Origin: Porticoccus sp.
GTDB lineage: Bacteria > Pseudomonadota > Gammaproteobacteria > Pseudomonadales > Porticoccaceae
Direction of reading: 5' to 3'
DNA: 7,120 nucleotides
Assembly (NCBI GenBank): GCA_023263825.1
Contig: JALQUJ010000149.1
Span: 1 to 7,120 of the forward strand
In this document: positions 1 through 5,931 of the stretch, one piece after another
Position numbering within the stretch: position 1 is the first letter of the stretch
Layout of the letters: every line of letters begins with the position of its first letter
The notes under the pieces: generated by a model
What the model was told of the DNA's origin: nothing
The model's input: the letters and a program-made list of their open reading frames with translations, nothing else
The model's database searches: none
Made by a program: the position numbers and the translations under genes

Positions 1-183
1 TTGCCGTTTTTGGAAAAAATCTATCCTACGCTAGAGCAAGAAGATAAAGAGCGTTATTGGCGCCTTTTGGAATCTGAAGATCAGGATATGTTTGGTTGGT
101 TTTTGCGCCGTGAAAATCCTGAAGATCCTGATTTATTGAAAATTGTCCAAATCATCCGTGATACCAGATCTGAAACCCGTTAA
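1..183 (+). CDS. sdhE: SdhE, FAD assembly factor for succinate dehydrogenase (5'-truncated)
   Basis: SdhE (YgfY/Sdh5 family) is a small cytoplasmic protein that promotes covalent attachment of FAD to the SdhA subunit of succinate dehydrogenase. Sixty codons are present, ending in TAA at 181-183. The family is usually about 80-90 residues, and the visible part aligns with the family from roughly residue 24 (PFLEKIY, then RLLESEDQDMFGWF and IIRDTR). The conserved RGxxE motif must therefore lie left of the window. The first codon, TTG, is an internal leucine codon rather than the start. ygfX follows 27 bases later in the same reading frame, the usual sdhE-ygfX pairing. The family call is firm; the missing N-terminus is inferred from length. 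Confidence 0.88.
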   Translation: MPFLEKIYPTLEQEDKERYWRLLESEDQDMFGWFLRRENPEDPDLLKIVQIIRDTRSETR

Positions 184-210
184 TGTAGCGCTCAAAGTAT
201 CTCGAACGTT

Positions 211-645
211 ATGGTATTGGGTAATCCTTGTTCATGTTCTGCAGCAATAGCTATTTTGCTGCTAGGCCTTTCCTTCGGACTCAACTTGACGATAACGATT
301 GCGTTGTTGCTCGTTGTTTGTCTGGGTTATCTACATTGCTCTCGTAAAATCCGGAGAGCAAAGTGGAGTAAAATTTCTTTTGATGGCCGTCAGTGGGCAC
401 TTTTGCCTGCTAGCATCACACCAGGTGAAAAACCTGTCTTGCTTGAGCTTGCTTACTACTACCGATTTGGAAAAAGTTGGATTCTTGGCTTTCATCAATT
501 AGATAAACAGAAAAAGAGAATTATTATCCCTTTGTTGCCCGATATGTGTGGTGCTGAAGATTGTGACTCTAATAGTAATGAGTATGGTAGTGATGGTTCT
601 TATGAGCCTGATAATGGCGGCTTAATAGATATTAGCTATGTATAA
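211..645 (+). CDS. ygfX: YgfX-like small inner-membrane protein
   Basis: A 144-residue protein with two adjacent hydrophobic segments (about residues 10-25 and 28-43), then a basic stretch (CSRKIRRAKW) and a soluble C-terminal half containing DGRQWALLP. Two N-terminal helices, a short soluble domain and a position directly after sdhE match the YgfX (CptA) family. In E. coli that protein has been described as the partner of the SdhE-type protein, affecting cell shape proteins or acting with SdhE; its role here is inferred. ATG 211 is the only ATG available after the upstream stop. No clear Shine-Dalgarno sequence precedes it, so translation may depend on re-initiation after sdhE. The last 30 or so residues are acidic and rich in Asp, Asn, Ser and Gly, whereas many relatives end in an Arg/Leu-rich segment. 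The gene converges on nadB with 45 bases between the stops and no convincing terminator. Confidence 0.7.
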   Translation: MVLGNPCSCSAAIAILLLGLSFGLNLTITIALLLVVCLGYLHCSRKIRRAKWSKISFDGRQWALLPASITPGEKPVLLELAYYYRFGKSWILGFHQLDKQKKRIIIPLLPDMCGAEDCDSNSNEYGSDGSYEPDNGGLIDISYV

Positions 646-690
646 TTAATGGCCAATAATTAATACCAGTATTTATTCTTCTTTCTCATT

Positions 691-2325
691 TTATTCTTTG
701 TTAACAATAATATTTTGAGCAGCAAAATTAATGGGCACCATAACTGTGTCCTTTGCGATGGGTGATGTTTCTGGATAGTCCAGGGTGTAGTGAAGCCCTC
801 GGCTTTCTTTTCGTTGTTTGGCACAACGAATAATAAGCTCAGAGACTAATACGAGGTTACGTAACTCTAATAAGTCACGGCTAATTTTGTAGTTTTTGTA
901 GTATTCGAGAATTTCTTTCTGTAACAACTCTACGCGGTGTTTTGCCCGTTCCAACCTTTTTTGGGTTCGAACAATGCCTACATAGTCCCACATAAAGCGT
1001 CTTAATTCGTCCCAGTTGTGGGAGATGATCACGTCCTCATCAGAGTGGGTGACACGGCTTTCATCCCAAGGCCTGGCAGGTTCAGGTGCAGGGATATGGT
1101 CGATAGTTTCACGGATAGCAGAGGCTGCAGCTTGTCCGAAAACAACGCACTCTACCAGGGAATTGCTGGCCATACGGTTTGCACCGTGAAGCCCGTTAAA
1201 TGCTGTTTCACCAATGGCATAAAGATTCCAAAGGTCTGTTTGTCCCAGCTTATTGACCATGATGCCGCCACAGGTGTAATGGGCCGCTGGAACCACGGGT
1301 ATTGGTTCCTTGGTGATATCAATGCCATAGGATAAACACTGGGCTTTAACTGTCGGAAAATGCGATTCAATAAATTCTGCTGATTTATGAGTAATGTCCA
1401 AGTAGACGCAATCACTACCCAATCGTTTCATCTCGTGGTCAATGGCGCGAGCGACAATATCCCTGGGTGCTAATTCCTCTTTGAGATGAAAGCGAGGCAT
1501 GAAACGTTCGCCATTTTCTAATCTTAGGTAGGCGCCTTCACCACGTAGTGCCTCTGTCATCAACAGAGCTTTTGCATTGGGGTGATATAAGCATGTTGGG
1601 TGAAATTGGTTAAATTCCATATTGGCAACGCGACAGCCTCGTCGCCAGGCAACGGCAATGCCATCACCGGACGCCCCGTCAGGATTGCTGGTATATAGAT
1701 AGGCTTTACTTGCGCCACCTGTAGCTAGAATCACAACCTTGGCTTGAAAGGCGCAAACGTTGTCTTCCTCAGTATTTAAAACATAGGCTCCAGTGCAACG
1801 AATTCGACTTGAGCTTTTATCTGCCTGCGTTATCAAATCGACAATGACGTGATTCTCAAATAATTCGATATTGTTGTGTTGGATGACTTTATCGGCGAGG
1901 GAAGATGAAACTTCTTTACCCGTTGCATCAGCCGTATGAAGAATACGGCGATGGCTATGTCCACCTTCCTGGGTCAAATGGTACTCAGAATTGTTATCAC
2001 ACTTTGTAAAGGCAACCCCTTGATCAATTAGCCAGCGTATCGCTGCAGGGCCATGTTCTACAGTGTATTTAACGGTGTCTTCGTGACAGAGCCCAGCCCC
2101 AGCAACCAGCGTGTCTTGGACATGTGATTCTATAGAGTCTTGTTGGTCAAAAACTGCTGCAATACCCCCTTGGGCATACCAGGTGGATCCTGATTTGATA
2201 GAACTTTTACTCAGTAGAGCGATGCTGTAATTATCAGCTAGTTGTAGTGCTGCGGTCATACCTGCAGCGCCGCTACCTATTATCAATACGTCATGGGTGT
2301 GAGGACGAGGCTGGGGTTTATTCAT
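691..2325 (-). CDS. nadB: L-aspartate oxidase NadB
   Basis: NadB oxidises L-aspartate to iminoaspartate with a non-covalent FAD. This is the first step of de novo NAD synthesis; NadA uses the product to make quinolinate. From ATG 2325 the protein has 544 residues, close to the 540 of E. coli. Counting from the TTG one codon upstream (2328), one sees the Rossmann FAD motif GSGAAG at 18-23, the SGSTWYAQGGIAAV segment at 46-59, Glu121 in TQEGGHSHRR, His243 in QFHPT, Arg289 in APRD, His350 in PAAHYTCGG and Arg385 in ANRMASNSL. These correspond to the substrate-binding and catalytic residues of the E. coli enzyme and separate it from SdhA/FrdA. A C-terminal helical domain follows (about 435-510). 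ATG 2325 is preferred to TTG 2328, although neither has a well-spaced ribosome site; the nearest AAGG is about 15 bases upstream of the ATG. The gene is divergent from rpoE, as in Pseudomonas. Confidence 0.96.
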   Translation of the reverse strand: MNKPQPRPHTHDVLIIGSGAAGMTAALQLADNYSIALLSKSSIKSGSTWYAQGGIAAVFDQQDSIESHVQDTLVAGAGLCHEDTVKYTVEHGPAAIRWLIDQGVAFTKCDNNSEYHLTQEGGHSHRRILHTADATGKEVSSSLADKVIQHNNIELFENHVIVDLITQADKSSSRIRCTGAYVLNTEEDNVCAFQAKVVILATGGASKAYLYTSNPDGASGDGIAVAWRRGCRVANMEFNQFHPTCLYHPNAKALLMTEALRGEGAYLRLENGERFMPRFHLKEELAPRDIVARAIDHEMKRLGSDCVYLDITHKSAEFIESHFPTVKAQCLSYGIDITKEPIPVVPAAHYTCGGIMVNKLGQTDLWNLYAIGETAFNGLHGANRMASNSLVECVVFGQAAASAIRETIDHIPAPEPARPWDESRVTHSDEDVIISHNWDELRRFMWDYVGIVRTQKRLERAKHRVELLQKEILEYYKNYKISRDLLELRNLVLVSELIIRCAKQRKESRGLHYTLDYPETSPIAKDTVMVPINFAAQNIIVNKE

Positions 2326-2339
2326 CAACGCGCTGTTTT

Positions 2340-2377
2340 ACCTTAAACCTTGAGTTGGCACCTTGATCCGGTACCTT
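2340..2377 (-). repeat. Four ACCTT (AAGGT on the nadB strand) repeats in the nadB leader
   Basis: ACCTT occurs at 2340-2344, 2347-2351, 2360-2364 and 2373-2377, with start-to-start distances of 7, 13 and 13. On the nadB strand these read AAGGT and lie just upstream of the nadB start. The same region can form an RNA hairpin on that strand: GGTACC and GGTGCC, six pairs including one G-U, around the seven-base loop GGATCAA. It could be an operator for a NAD-responsive repressor, a leader RNA structure, or chance. I do not recognise a specific NadR, NadQ or NrtR site. Confidence 0.35.
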
Positions 2378-2398
2378 AAAATTCGTGAAGAGCATGAT

Positions 2399-2404
2399 AG
2401 TATA
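2399..2404 (-). promoter_or_regulatory. Candidate -10 element for nadB
   Basis: Read on the minus strand this is TATACT, five of six matches to TATAAT, about 75 bases upstream of the nadB start. No good -35 hexamer sits 16-18 bases further upstream, so the assignment is tentative. If used, the transcript would begin near 2393 and include the AAGGT repeats and hairpin in its leader. Confidence 0.25.
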
Positions 2405-2462
2405 GGGAGGCGAAAATAAACACTGATTCTAAGTGCTTGTTAATTTCACTCTATGAGAATGC

Positions 2463-2489
2463 GAACTATTTGCAGTTCAAGTGGTCTAG
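2463..2489 (+). promoter_or_regulatory. Candidate RpoE/AlgU-type autoregulatory promoter of rpoE
   Basis: GAACTA at 2463-2468 is followed, after exactly 16 bases, by TCTAG at 2485-2489. This fits the extracytoplasmic sigma consensus GAACTT-N16-TCTGA with one mismatch in the -35 and two at the end of the -10 (the E. coli form is closer to TCTAA). The predicted start near 2495 leaves about 60 bases of leader before the rpoE ATG. Autoregulation of rpoE from such a promoter is established in E. coli and Pseudomonas; its use here is inference. A perfect TATAAT at 2503-2508 lies just downstream but lacks a recognisable -35. Confidence 0.5.
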
Positions 2490-2553
2490 CAAACTGCCAT
2501 AATATAATGGTTGGGGATTTGACGTAGTTTTTGGAGTAGCCTTTGGAGAAATT

Positions 2554-3138
2554 ATGGAAGCCGAGCAGGCAAAAGATACCGATAAGCAGTTAGTAGCTCG
2601 TGTTCAAAAAGGTGATAAAAGGGCGTTTGATATGCTGGTGTTGAAATACCAGTACAAAGTCCATGCGATTGTTAGCCGTTATATCAAAGACTTTGATGAA
2701 GTGAATGATGTTGTTCAAGAAGCGTTCATCAAAGCTTATCGTGCGCTGGCAAAGTTTCGTGGTGACAGTCAGTTCTATACTTGGTTGTATCGTATTGCTG
2801 TGAATACAGCTAAAAACTATCTGGTTGCACGTAACCGTCGCCCTCCTGCCAATGATGTGGATGCAGCTGATGCCGATTATTATGAAGGCAGCGATAGGCT
2901 AAGGGATATTGATTCCCCCGAAAACCTGCTTTACCGTGATGAGCTTGAAGCGGTAGTAGATAATGCCATTAAAGATTTACCTGAAGACCTTCGTACTGCG
3001 GTAACTTTACGTGAATTTGAAGGTCTCAGTTATGAGGAAATTGCTGAAGTGATGGATTGCCCGGTTGGCACCGTCAGGTCACGAATTTTCAGGGCCAGGG
3101 AAGCAATTGATGAGAAAGTTAAGGTTTTAGAACATTAA
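2554..3138 (+). CDS. rpoE: RNA polymerase sigma factor RpoE (AlgU/sigma-22 type)
   Basis: Group IV (extracytoplasmic function) sigma factor that directs RNA polymerase to envelope-stress promoters. Its 194 residues match the length of Pseudomonas AlgU and E. coli RpoE. Region 2 spans about residues 24-92, with DEVNDVVQEAFIKAYRAL at 48-65 and FRGDSQFYTWLYRIAVNTAKN at 68-88. Region 4 spans about 133-185, with LPEDLRTAVTLREFEGLSY and the helix-turn-helix ending VGTVRSRIFRAREAI (171-185). The linker carries NRRPP at 94-98, as in AlgU. ATG 2554 has GGAG at 2545-2548, a good spacing. It opens the rpoE-rseA-rseB-rseC-mucD cluster, and its product is expected to be held inactive by RseA. Identity is secure; algU would be an equally valid name. 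Confidence 0.97.
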   Translation: MEAEQAKDTDKQLVARVQKGDKRAFDMLVLKYQYKVHAIVSRYIKDFDEVNDVVQEAFIKAYRALAKFRGDSQFYTWLYRIAVNTAKNYLVARNRRPPANDVDAADADYYEGSDRLRDIDSPENLLYRDELEAVVDNAIKDLPEDLRTAVTLREFEGLSYEEIAEVMDCPVGTVRSRIFRAREAIDEKVKVLEH

Positions 3139-3153
3139 TTTGTTATGTTCGTT

Positions 3154-3180
3154 GAACCTTTTCATGCATACCCTGTCTCA
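3154..3180 (+). promoter_or_regulatory. Candidate second RpoE-type promoter between rpoE and rseA
   Basis: GAACCT at 3154-3159 is followed after exactly 16 bases by TCTCA at 3176-3180, one mismatch in each element against GAACTT-N16-TCTGA. A start near 3186 would give a leader of about 64 bases before the rseA ATG. The 111-base gap between rpoE and rseA leaves room for a promoter. If active, it would make the anti-sigma genes separately inducible by their own target, strengthening the negative feedback. This rests on pattern and spacing alone. Confidence 0.4.
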
Positions 3181-3249
3181 CAGCTAGTTATTTGAATGAA
3201 TAGATGTTGAATATTAACCAAAACAGTAAAACTGAAGGTGACCGCAGAC

Positions 3250-3912
3250 ATGAGTAATAACACTCAAATAAAAGAATCTCTGTCAGCGCTTATGGATGGC
3301 CAAGCTGATGAACTGGAAGTTCGCCGTGTACTAAAAGAAGTATCTGAAAATGACGAACTTCGAGATACTTGGAGACGACATCAATTAGCTGCGGCCGCCA
3401 TGCGTCGTGAACTTCCAGAGCAGGTTGTGGATTACTCTAGTGCTATCCACGCTGCTTTAGAACATGAAGAATCGCTTGGTGGGCCATCGGCATTCAGTCG
3501 AATTGCTAAACCTTTGGGACGTCTTGCTGTTGCTGCATCTGTCGCTGTTATTGCGTTAGTCGGTGTACAGCAATACAACAAACCTGCGGGTACTTCAGGA
3601 AACACTCCTGCTACAGTTGCTTCTATTGATAATGTTCAGGTTGATTTTAGTGCACCACAGCTTCGTAATTCTGTTGAGTTTGGTATACCGCCAGTGACTG
3701 CTCGCACTGTCAGTGCCACCAATGGTGCTCAGCAAGGTTATACCGCACCTCGTTCTGTTATACAGGTAACAGAAGTAACACCAGATAAAGTAACCCGTGA
3801 ACAGGTACAGGCATATTTGAATGAACTTATGTTGCAGCATACGGAAAACGCTGCTTCAAATACTAATCAAGGTATGTTGCCATTCGCTCGTATGCCAACT
3901 GATCAGGACTAA
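3250..3912 (+). CDS. rseA: Anti-sigma factor RseA (MucA type)
   Basis: Single-pass inner-membrane anti-sigma factor. The cytoplasmic N-terminus binds RpoE and the periplasmic C-terminus is bound by RseB and cut during stress by a DegS/AlgW-type protease. From ATG 3250 it has 220 residues. The N-terminal RseA domain contains ESLSALMDGQADELEVRRVL and DTWRRHQLA; one membrane segment lies at about 90-106 (GRLAVAASVAVIALVGV); a Ser/Thr/Asn-rich periplasmic part ends in a segment with YLNELMLQH and LPFARMP, as in Pseudomonas MucA. A GTG at 3238 would add four residues, but it lies inside the strong Shine-Dalgarno sequence GAAGGTGA (3233-3240), well spaced for ATG 3250. The resulting start MSNNTQIKESLSALMD also aligns with the MucA start. 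There is no sign of the truncations known from mucoid Pseudomonas. rseB follows 28 bases later. Confidence 0.93.
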   Translation: MSNNTQIKESLSALMDGQADELEVRRVLKEVSENDELRDTWRRHQLAAAAMRRELPEQVVDYSSAIHAALEHEESLGGPSAFSRIAKPLGRLAVAASVAVIALVGVQQYNKPAGTSGNTPATVASIDNVQVDFSAPQLRNSVEFGIPPVTARTVSATNGAQQGYTAPRSVIQVTEVTPDKVTREQVQAYLNELMLQHTENAASNTNQGMLPFARMPTDQD

Positions 3913-3940
3913 TTTATTTAAACTTAGGGAATAAAAGTTT

Positions 3941-4999
3941 TTGCAGTTATTTTCTAAATTAAGGCAGTCTTTAAAATTAAGGCTGCCTTTTAGTTTAAGG
4001 TTGTTACATAAACGCCTAGGATCGCTGTTTGTCATCCTGATCACAGCCACTCCATTTTCATCATCCTTTGCTCTTGATGATTTATCTTCTGTCACCAACC
4101 TTCTCAAACAAATGGCTGAGGCTAATCGCCAACTAAGCTACCAAGGTATTTTTTCTTACGAGCATGGTGGTGCTCTTAAAACCGTAAAGGTTTTTCATTC
4201 TGTCCGTGACGGGCAGGAATTTGAGCGAATAATTCATCTCAATGGTCCAGAAAGAGAGGTGGTGCGAAGGGGTAATAACTTAAATTGCCAGCGACTTGGT
4301 GATGCCATGTTGAAAGGTGAATTGCTGAGAGGTGAATCGTTAAGGGGTGCACCATCCGGATTGTCTGAGTTATCTAGGGGGTATTTAGAGTCTCACTACA
4401 ATCTTTACATGAAAGGAGAAGACAGGGTAGCAGGTCGGGATATTACCATTGTACATGTGGTACCTAAGGATAAATTCCGTTACGGTTATGTTCTAGGTGT
4501 TGATAAAGAGACAGGTTTATTACTGCAATCTATGTTGATTGGTAGTAAAAAGCGTGTGTTAGAGCGTTTTCAGTTTGTTGATGTAACAATTCGTACATTG
4601 GTCGATGACATGGCCTTGGAGCCAACTAATCAAGACCATCACTTAGCCTCACTTGATGCGGCGCCTTGTTTGAATGAAAAGGGTGCCTTACCTATTAATT
4701 CAGAAAGACATTGGAAAGTCACCTGGTTGCCGCCAGGGTTTGCTCTATCCGGTTACCATATTTCCCCTGAAAGAAAGAGAGAAACCTTAGTTTTTACTGA
4801 TGGCCTGACTGTATTTTCAGTATTTGTCGATCCAGATGAAGTGATAAAAGTGCCAGATATGCAGGCGGAGAGGGGAGCAACCGTTGCTTTTTTAAGTCGT
4901 ATCCGCAATGGTAATGAAGAACATGTGATTTGTGTTGTTGGAGAGATACCCATCGAAACAGCAAAAAAAGTGGCTCAATCGTTAATACCTATTAAATAA
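3941..4999 (+). CDS. rseB: Periplasmic sigma-E regulator RseB (MucB type)
   Basis: RseB/MucB binds the periplasmic part of RseA, shields it from proteolysis, and responds to misassembled lipopolysaccharide or lipoprotein signals. The reading frame gives 352 residues from TTG 3941. A basic N-terminus and hydrophobic core (about residues 27-44, LGSLFVILITATPFSSSFA) form an export signal, with likely cleavage near Ala44. The LolA-like lipid-binding domain (about 46-215) begins with LLKQMAEANRQLSYQGIFSYEHGG and includes NGPEREVVRRG, DRVAGRD and LERFQFVDV. The smaller C-terminal domain (about 255-350) contains WLPPGF. There is no in-frame ATG before the signal core. TTG 3941 is chosen because AGGGA (3926-3930) lies about 10 bases upstream; other in-frame TTG/CTG codons lack a usable ribosome site. 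The leader is longer than that of Pseudomonas MucB, so the exact start is the uncertain part. Confidence 0.9.
   Translation: MQLFSKLRQSLKLRLPFSLRLLHKRLGSLFVILITATPFSSSFALDDLSSVTNLLKQMAEANRQLSYQGIFSYEHGGALKTVKVFHSVRDGQEFERIIHLNGPEREVVRRGNNLNCQRLGDAMLKGELLRGESLRGAPSGLSELSRGYLESHYNLYMKGEDRVAGRDITIVHVVPKDKFRYGYVLGVDKETGLLLQSMLIGSKKRVLERFQFVDVTIRTLVDDMALEPTNQDHHLASLDAAPCLNEKGALPINSERHWKVTWLPPGFALSGYHISPERKRETLVFTDGLTVFSVFVDPDEVIKVPDMQAERGATVAFLSRIRNGNEEHVICVVGEIPIETAKKVAQSLIPIK
3956..4000 (+). repeat. AAATTAAGGC direct repeat and AAGGCAG/CTGCCTT inverted repeat at the rseB 5' end
   Basis: AAATTAAGGC occurs at 3956-3965 and again at 3974-3983, with a partial third TTTAAGG ending at 4000. AAGGCAG (3961-3967) and CTGCCTT (3983-3989) are perfect inverted repeats around a 15-base loop, followed by TTTAGTTT. 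The copies encode the repetitive Leu/Arg/Lys-rich start of the signal peptide (KLRQSLKLRLPFSLRL). This may be simple slippage repetition, or an RNA structure lowering rseB expression relative to rseA. The sequence alone does not decide. Confidence 0.35.
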
Positions 5000-5138
5000 A
5001 CCTCCTCTAAATTAAGCCCCTTTTTAAATAACAGTCCCTCAATAAATAAAATTATCGACTTAATAATTCATGCCTAGCCCGGTAGTTAGGGATTTTTCGT
5101 AGATATAATAAGATAACTGAATGTTATTCTTATTTATC

Positions 5139-5159
5139 AATAATATAAGTTATATTATT
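5139..5159. repeat. AT-only 21-bp palindrome upstream of rseC
   Basis: AATAATATAA and TTATATTATT are perfect inverted 10-base arms around a single central G, in the 232-base gap between rseB and rseC. It could be a binding site for a dimeric regulator or simply AT-rich chance. The rest of the gap is AT-rich, with an isolated TATAAT at 5104-5109 that lacks a -35 partner. No terminator is evident in this gap. Confidence 0.35.
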
Positions 5160-5231
5160 CAGATATTTTTGCGTACCATAGTATTTCTTATGGGCTTCTT
5201 TAGTAAAGAGCGCTTTAATTAAGGTATTTAA

Positions 5232-5705
5232 GTGATTAAAGAAACGGGCAAAGTTATTTCTATCGATACCGATGGTATCTGGGTTGAAACGATCCAACGG
5301 TCGGCATGTCAGTCGTGTGCTGCGGAAAAAGGTTGTGGGCAGAGCCTTATTGCAAAAGCAACAGGTAAGACAACATCAATCCGGGCGTTAGCTGACAATA
5401 ATGATTTAAAAAGCTTGAAAGTCGATGATCAAGTTGTGATAGGAATACCTGAAAATGTAGTGGTCACCGGCACGTTACTGACTTACTTTTTACCGCTCTT
5501 ACTTATGATTATTGGTGTTTTAATTTCATCTAAATTATTTGTTAATGATTCTTTTGTAGCTGTAGGTGCATTGGCAGGCCTTGTTTGTGGTGGCCTTTTA
5601 GTTAGATTACATTCACATCTCAATCGAATTAATACTGATGTGCAGCCAACGATCCTGGAGTGGTCATGTCCGTCACATCATCGTATAAATACGACTACAC
5701 TATAA
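5232..5705 (+). CDS. rseC: RseC/MucC family membrane regulator
   Basis: RseC/MucC is an inner-membrane protein that modulates sigma-E activity; in other bacteria relatives act in electron transfer to the SoxR reducing system. The 157 residues match the family length. The N-terminal domain carries a cysteine cluster, CQSCAAEKGC (Cys26, Cys29, Cys35), the family signature and a plausible metal or redox site. Two membrane segments follow at about 78-100 and 107-126, then a short C-terminal tail with QPTILEWSCP. The start is GTG 5232 with AAGG at 5221-5224, seven bases upstream, and the opening MIKETGKV resembles E. coli MIKEWATV. Separation from rseB by 232 bases suggests it may have its own promoter, though none is convincing. 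Confidence 0.9.
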   Translation: MIKETGKVISIDTDGIWVETIQRSACQSCAAEKGCGQSLIAKATGKTTSIRALADNNDLKSLKVDDQVVIGIPENVVVTGTLLTYFLPLLLMIIGVLISSKLFVNDSFVAVGALAGLVCGGLLVRLHSHLNRINTDVQPTILEWSCPSHHRINTTTL

Positions 5706-5846
5706 TTTTTTATCTCAATATAGCTTCTACCTTACTTTTTTAAACAAACCAGTATTCCAAACATTTTCCCCCCGTAAACAATAAATATCATTAATAAACG
5801 CCTGCCCTGGAGGCAAATACAATATTTACTCTTGTACCTAACCTTT

Positions 5847-5870
5847 CTGTCTTTTTATTGTCAGAGACAG
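5847..5870 (+). other. Weak hairpin upstream of mucD
   Basis: CTGTCT (5847-5852) and AGACAG (5865-5870) pair around a 12-base loop in the rseC-mucD gap. No run of T follows, so it is not a standard terminator. The remainder of this 226-base gap holds no gene that I can support and no GAAC-type RpoE -35. Confidence 0.2.
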
Positions 5871-5885
5871 GGTGTGGGTTAATTT
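5858..5885 (+). promoter_or_regulatory. Weak sigma-70-like promoter candidate for mucD
   Basis: TTGTCA (5858-5863, five of six matches to TTGACA) lies 16 bases before TAATTT (5880-5885, three of six matches to TATAAT). A start near 5892 would leave about 40 bases of leader before ATG 5932. The -10 is poor. The main support is that mucD stands 226 bases from rseC and probably needs its own transcription start. Confidence 0.25.
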
Positions 5886-5931
5886 GGCATTTGTTTGGGA
5901 TTGATTGTTTTGGGTTGAGTTGGGGGATACT

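Noticed and set aside
645..664. ATTAAT inverted repeat between the ygfX and nadB stops as a bidirectional terminator
   Set aside because: The stem is six A-T pairs with an eight-base loop and no flanking T or A run of the expected kind; it is too weak.
1018..1415. Open frames of about 90-105 codons on both strands inside nadB
   Set aside because: They are antisense or out-of-frame shadows of a fully conserved nadB, with no family resemblance and no ribosome sites.
2503..2508. Perfect TATAAT upstream of rpoE as a housekeeping promoter
   Set aside because: The hexamer 17 bases upstream (AGTGGT) does not resemble TTGACA and there is no TGN extension, so it is not called as a promoter.
3595..4107. 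Minus-strand open frames opposite rseA and the start of rseB
   Set aside because: They lie opposite well-recognised genes, and their translations have no recognisable domain.
5073..5096. CCTA...TAGG followed by GATTTTT as an rseB terminator
   Set aside because: The stem is four pairs with a large loop; this is not convincing.
5190..5222. Ten-codon open frame (MGFFSKERFN) ending at the rseC ribosome site
   Set aside because: It has no Shine-Dalgarno sequence, and its composition shows no leader-peptide logic such as runs of one amino acid; it may be chance, although its stop abuts the rseC ribosome site.
5800..5814. GCCT/AGGC hairpin in the rseC-mucD gap
   Set aside because: The stem is only four base pairs and no U-tract follows on either strand.
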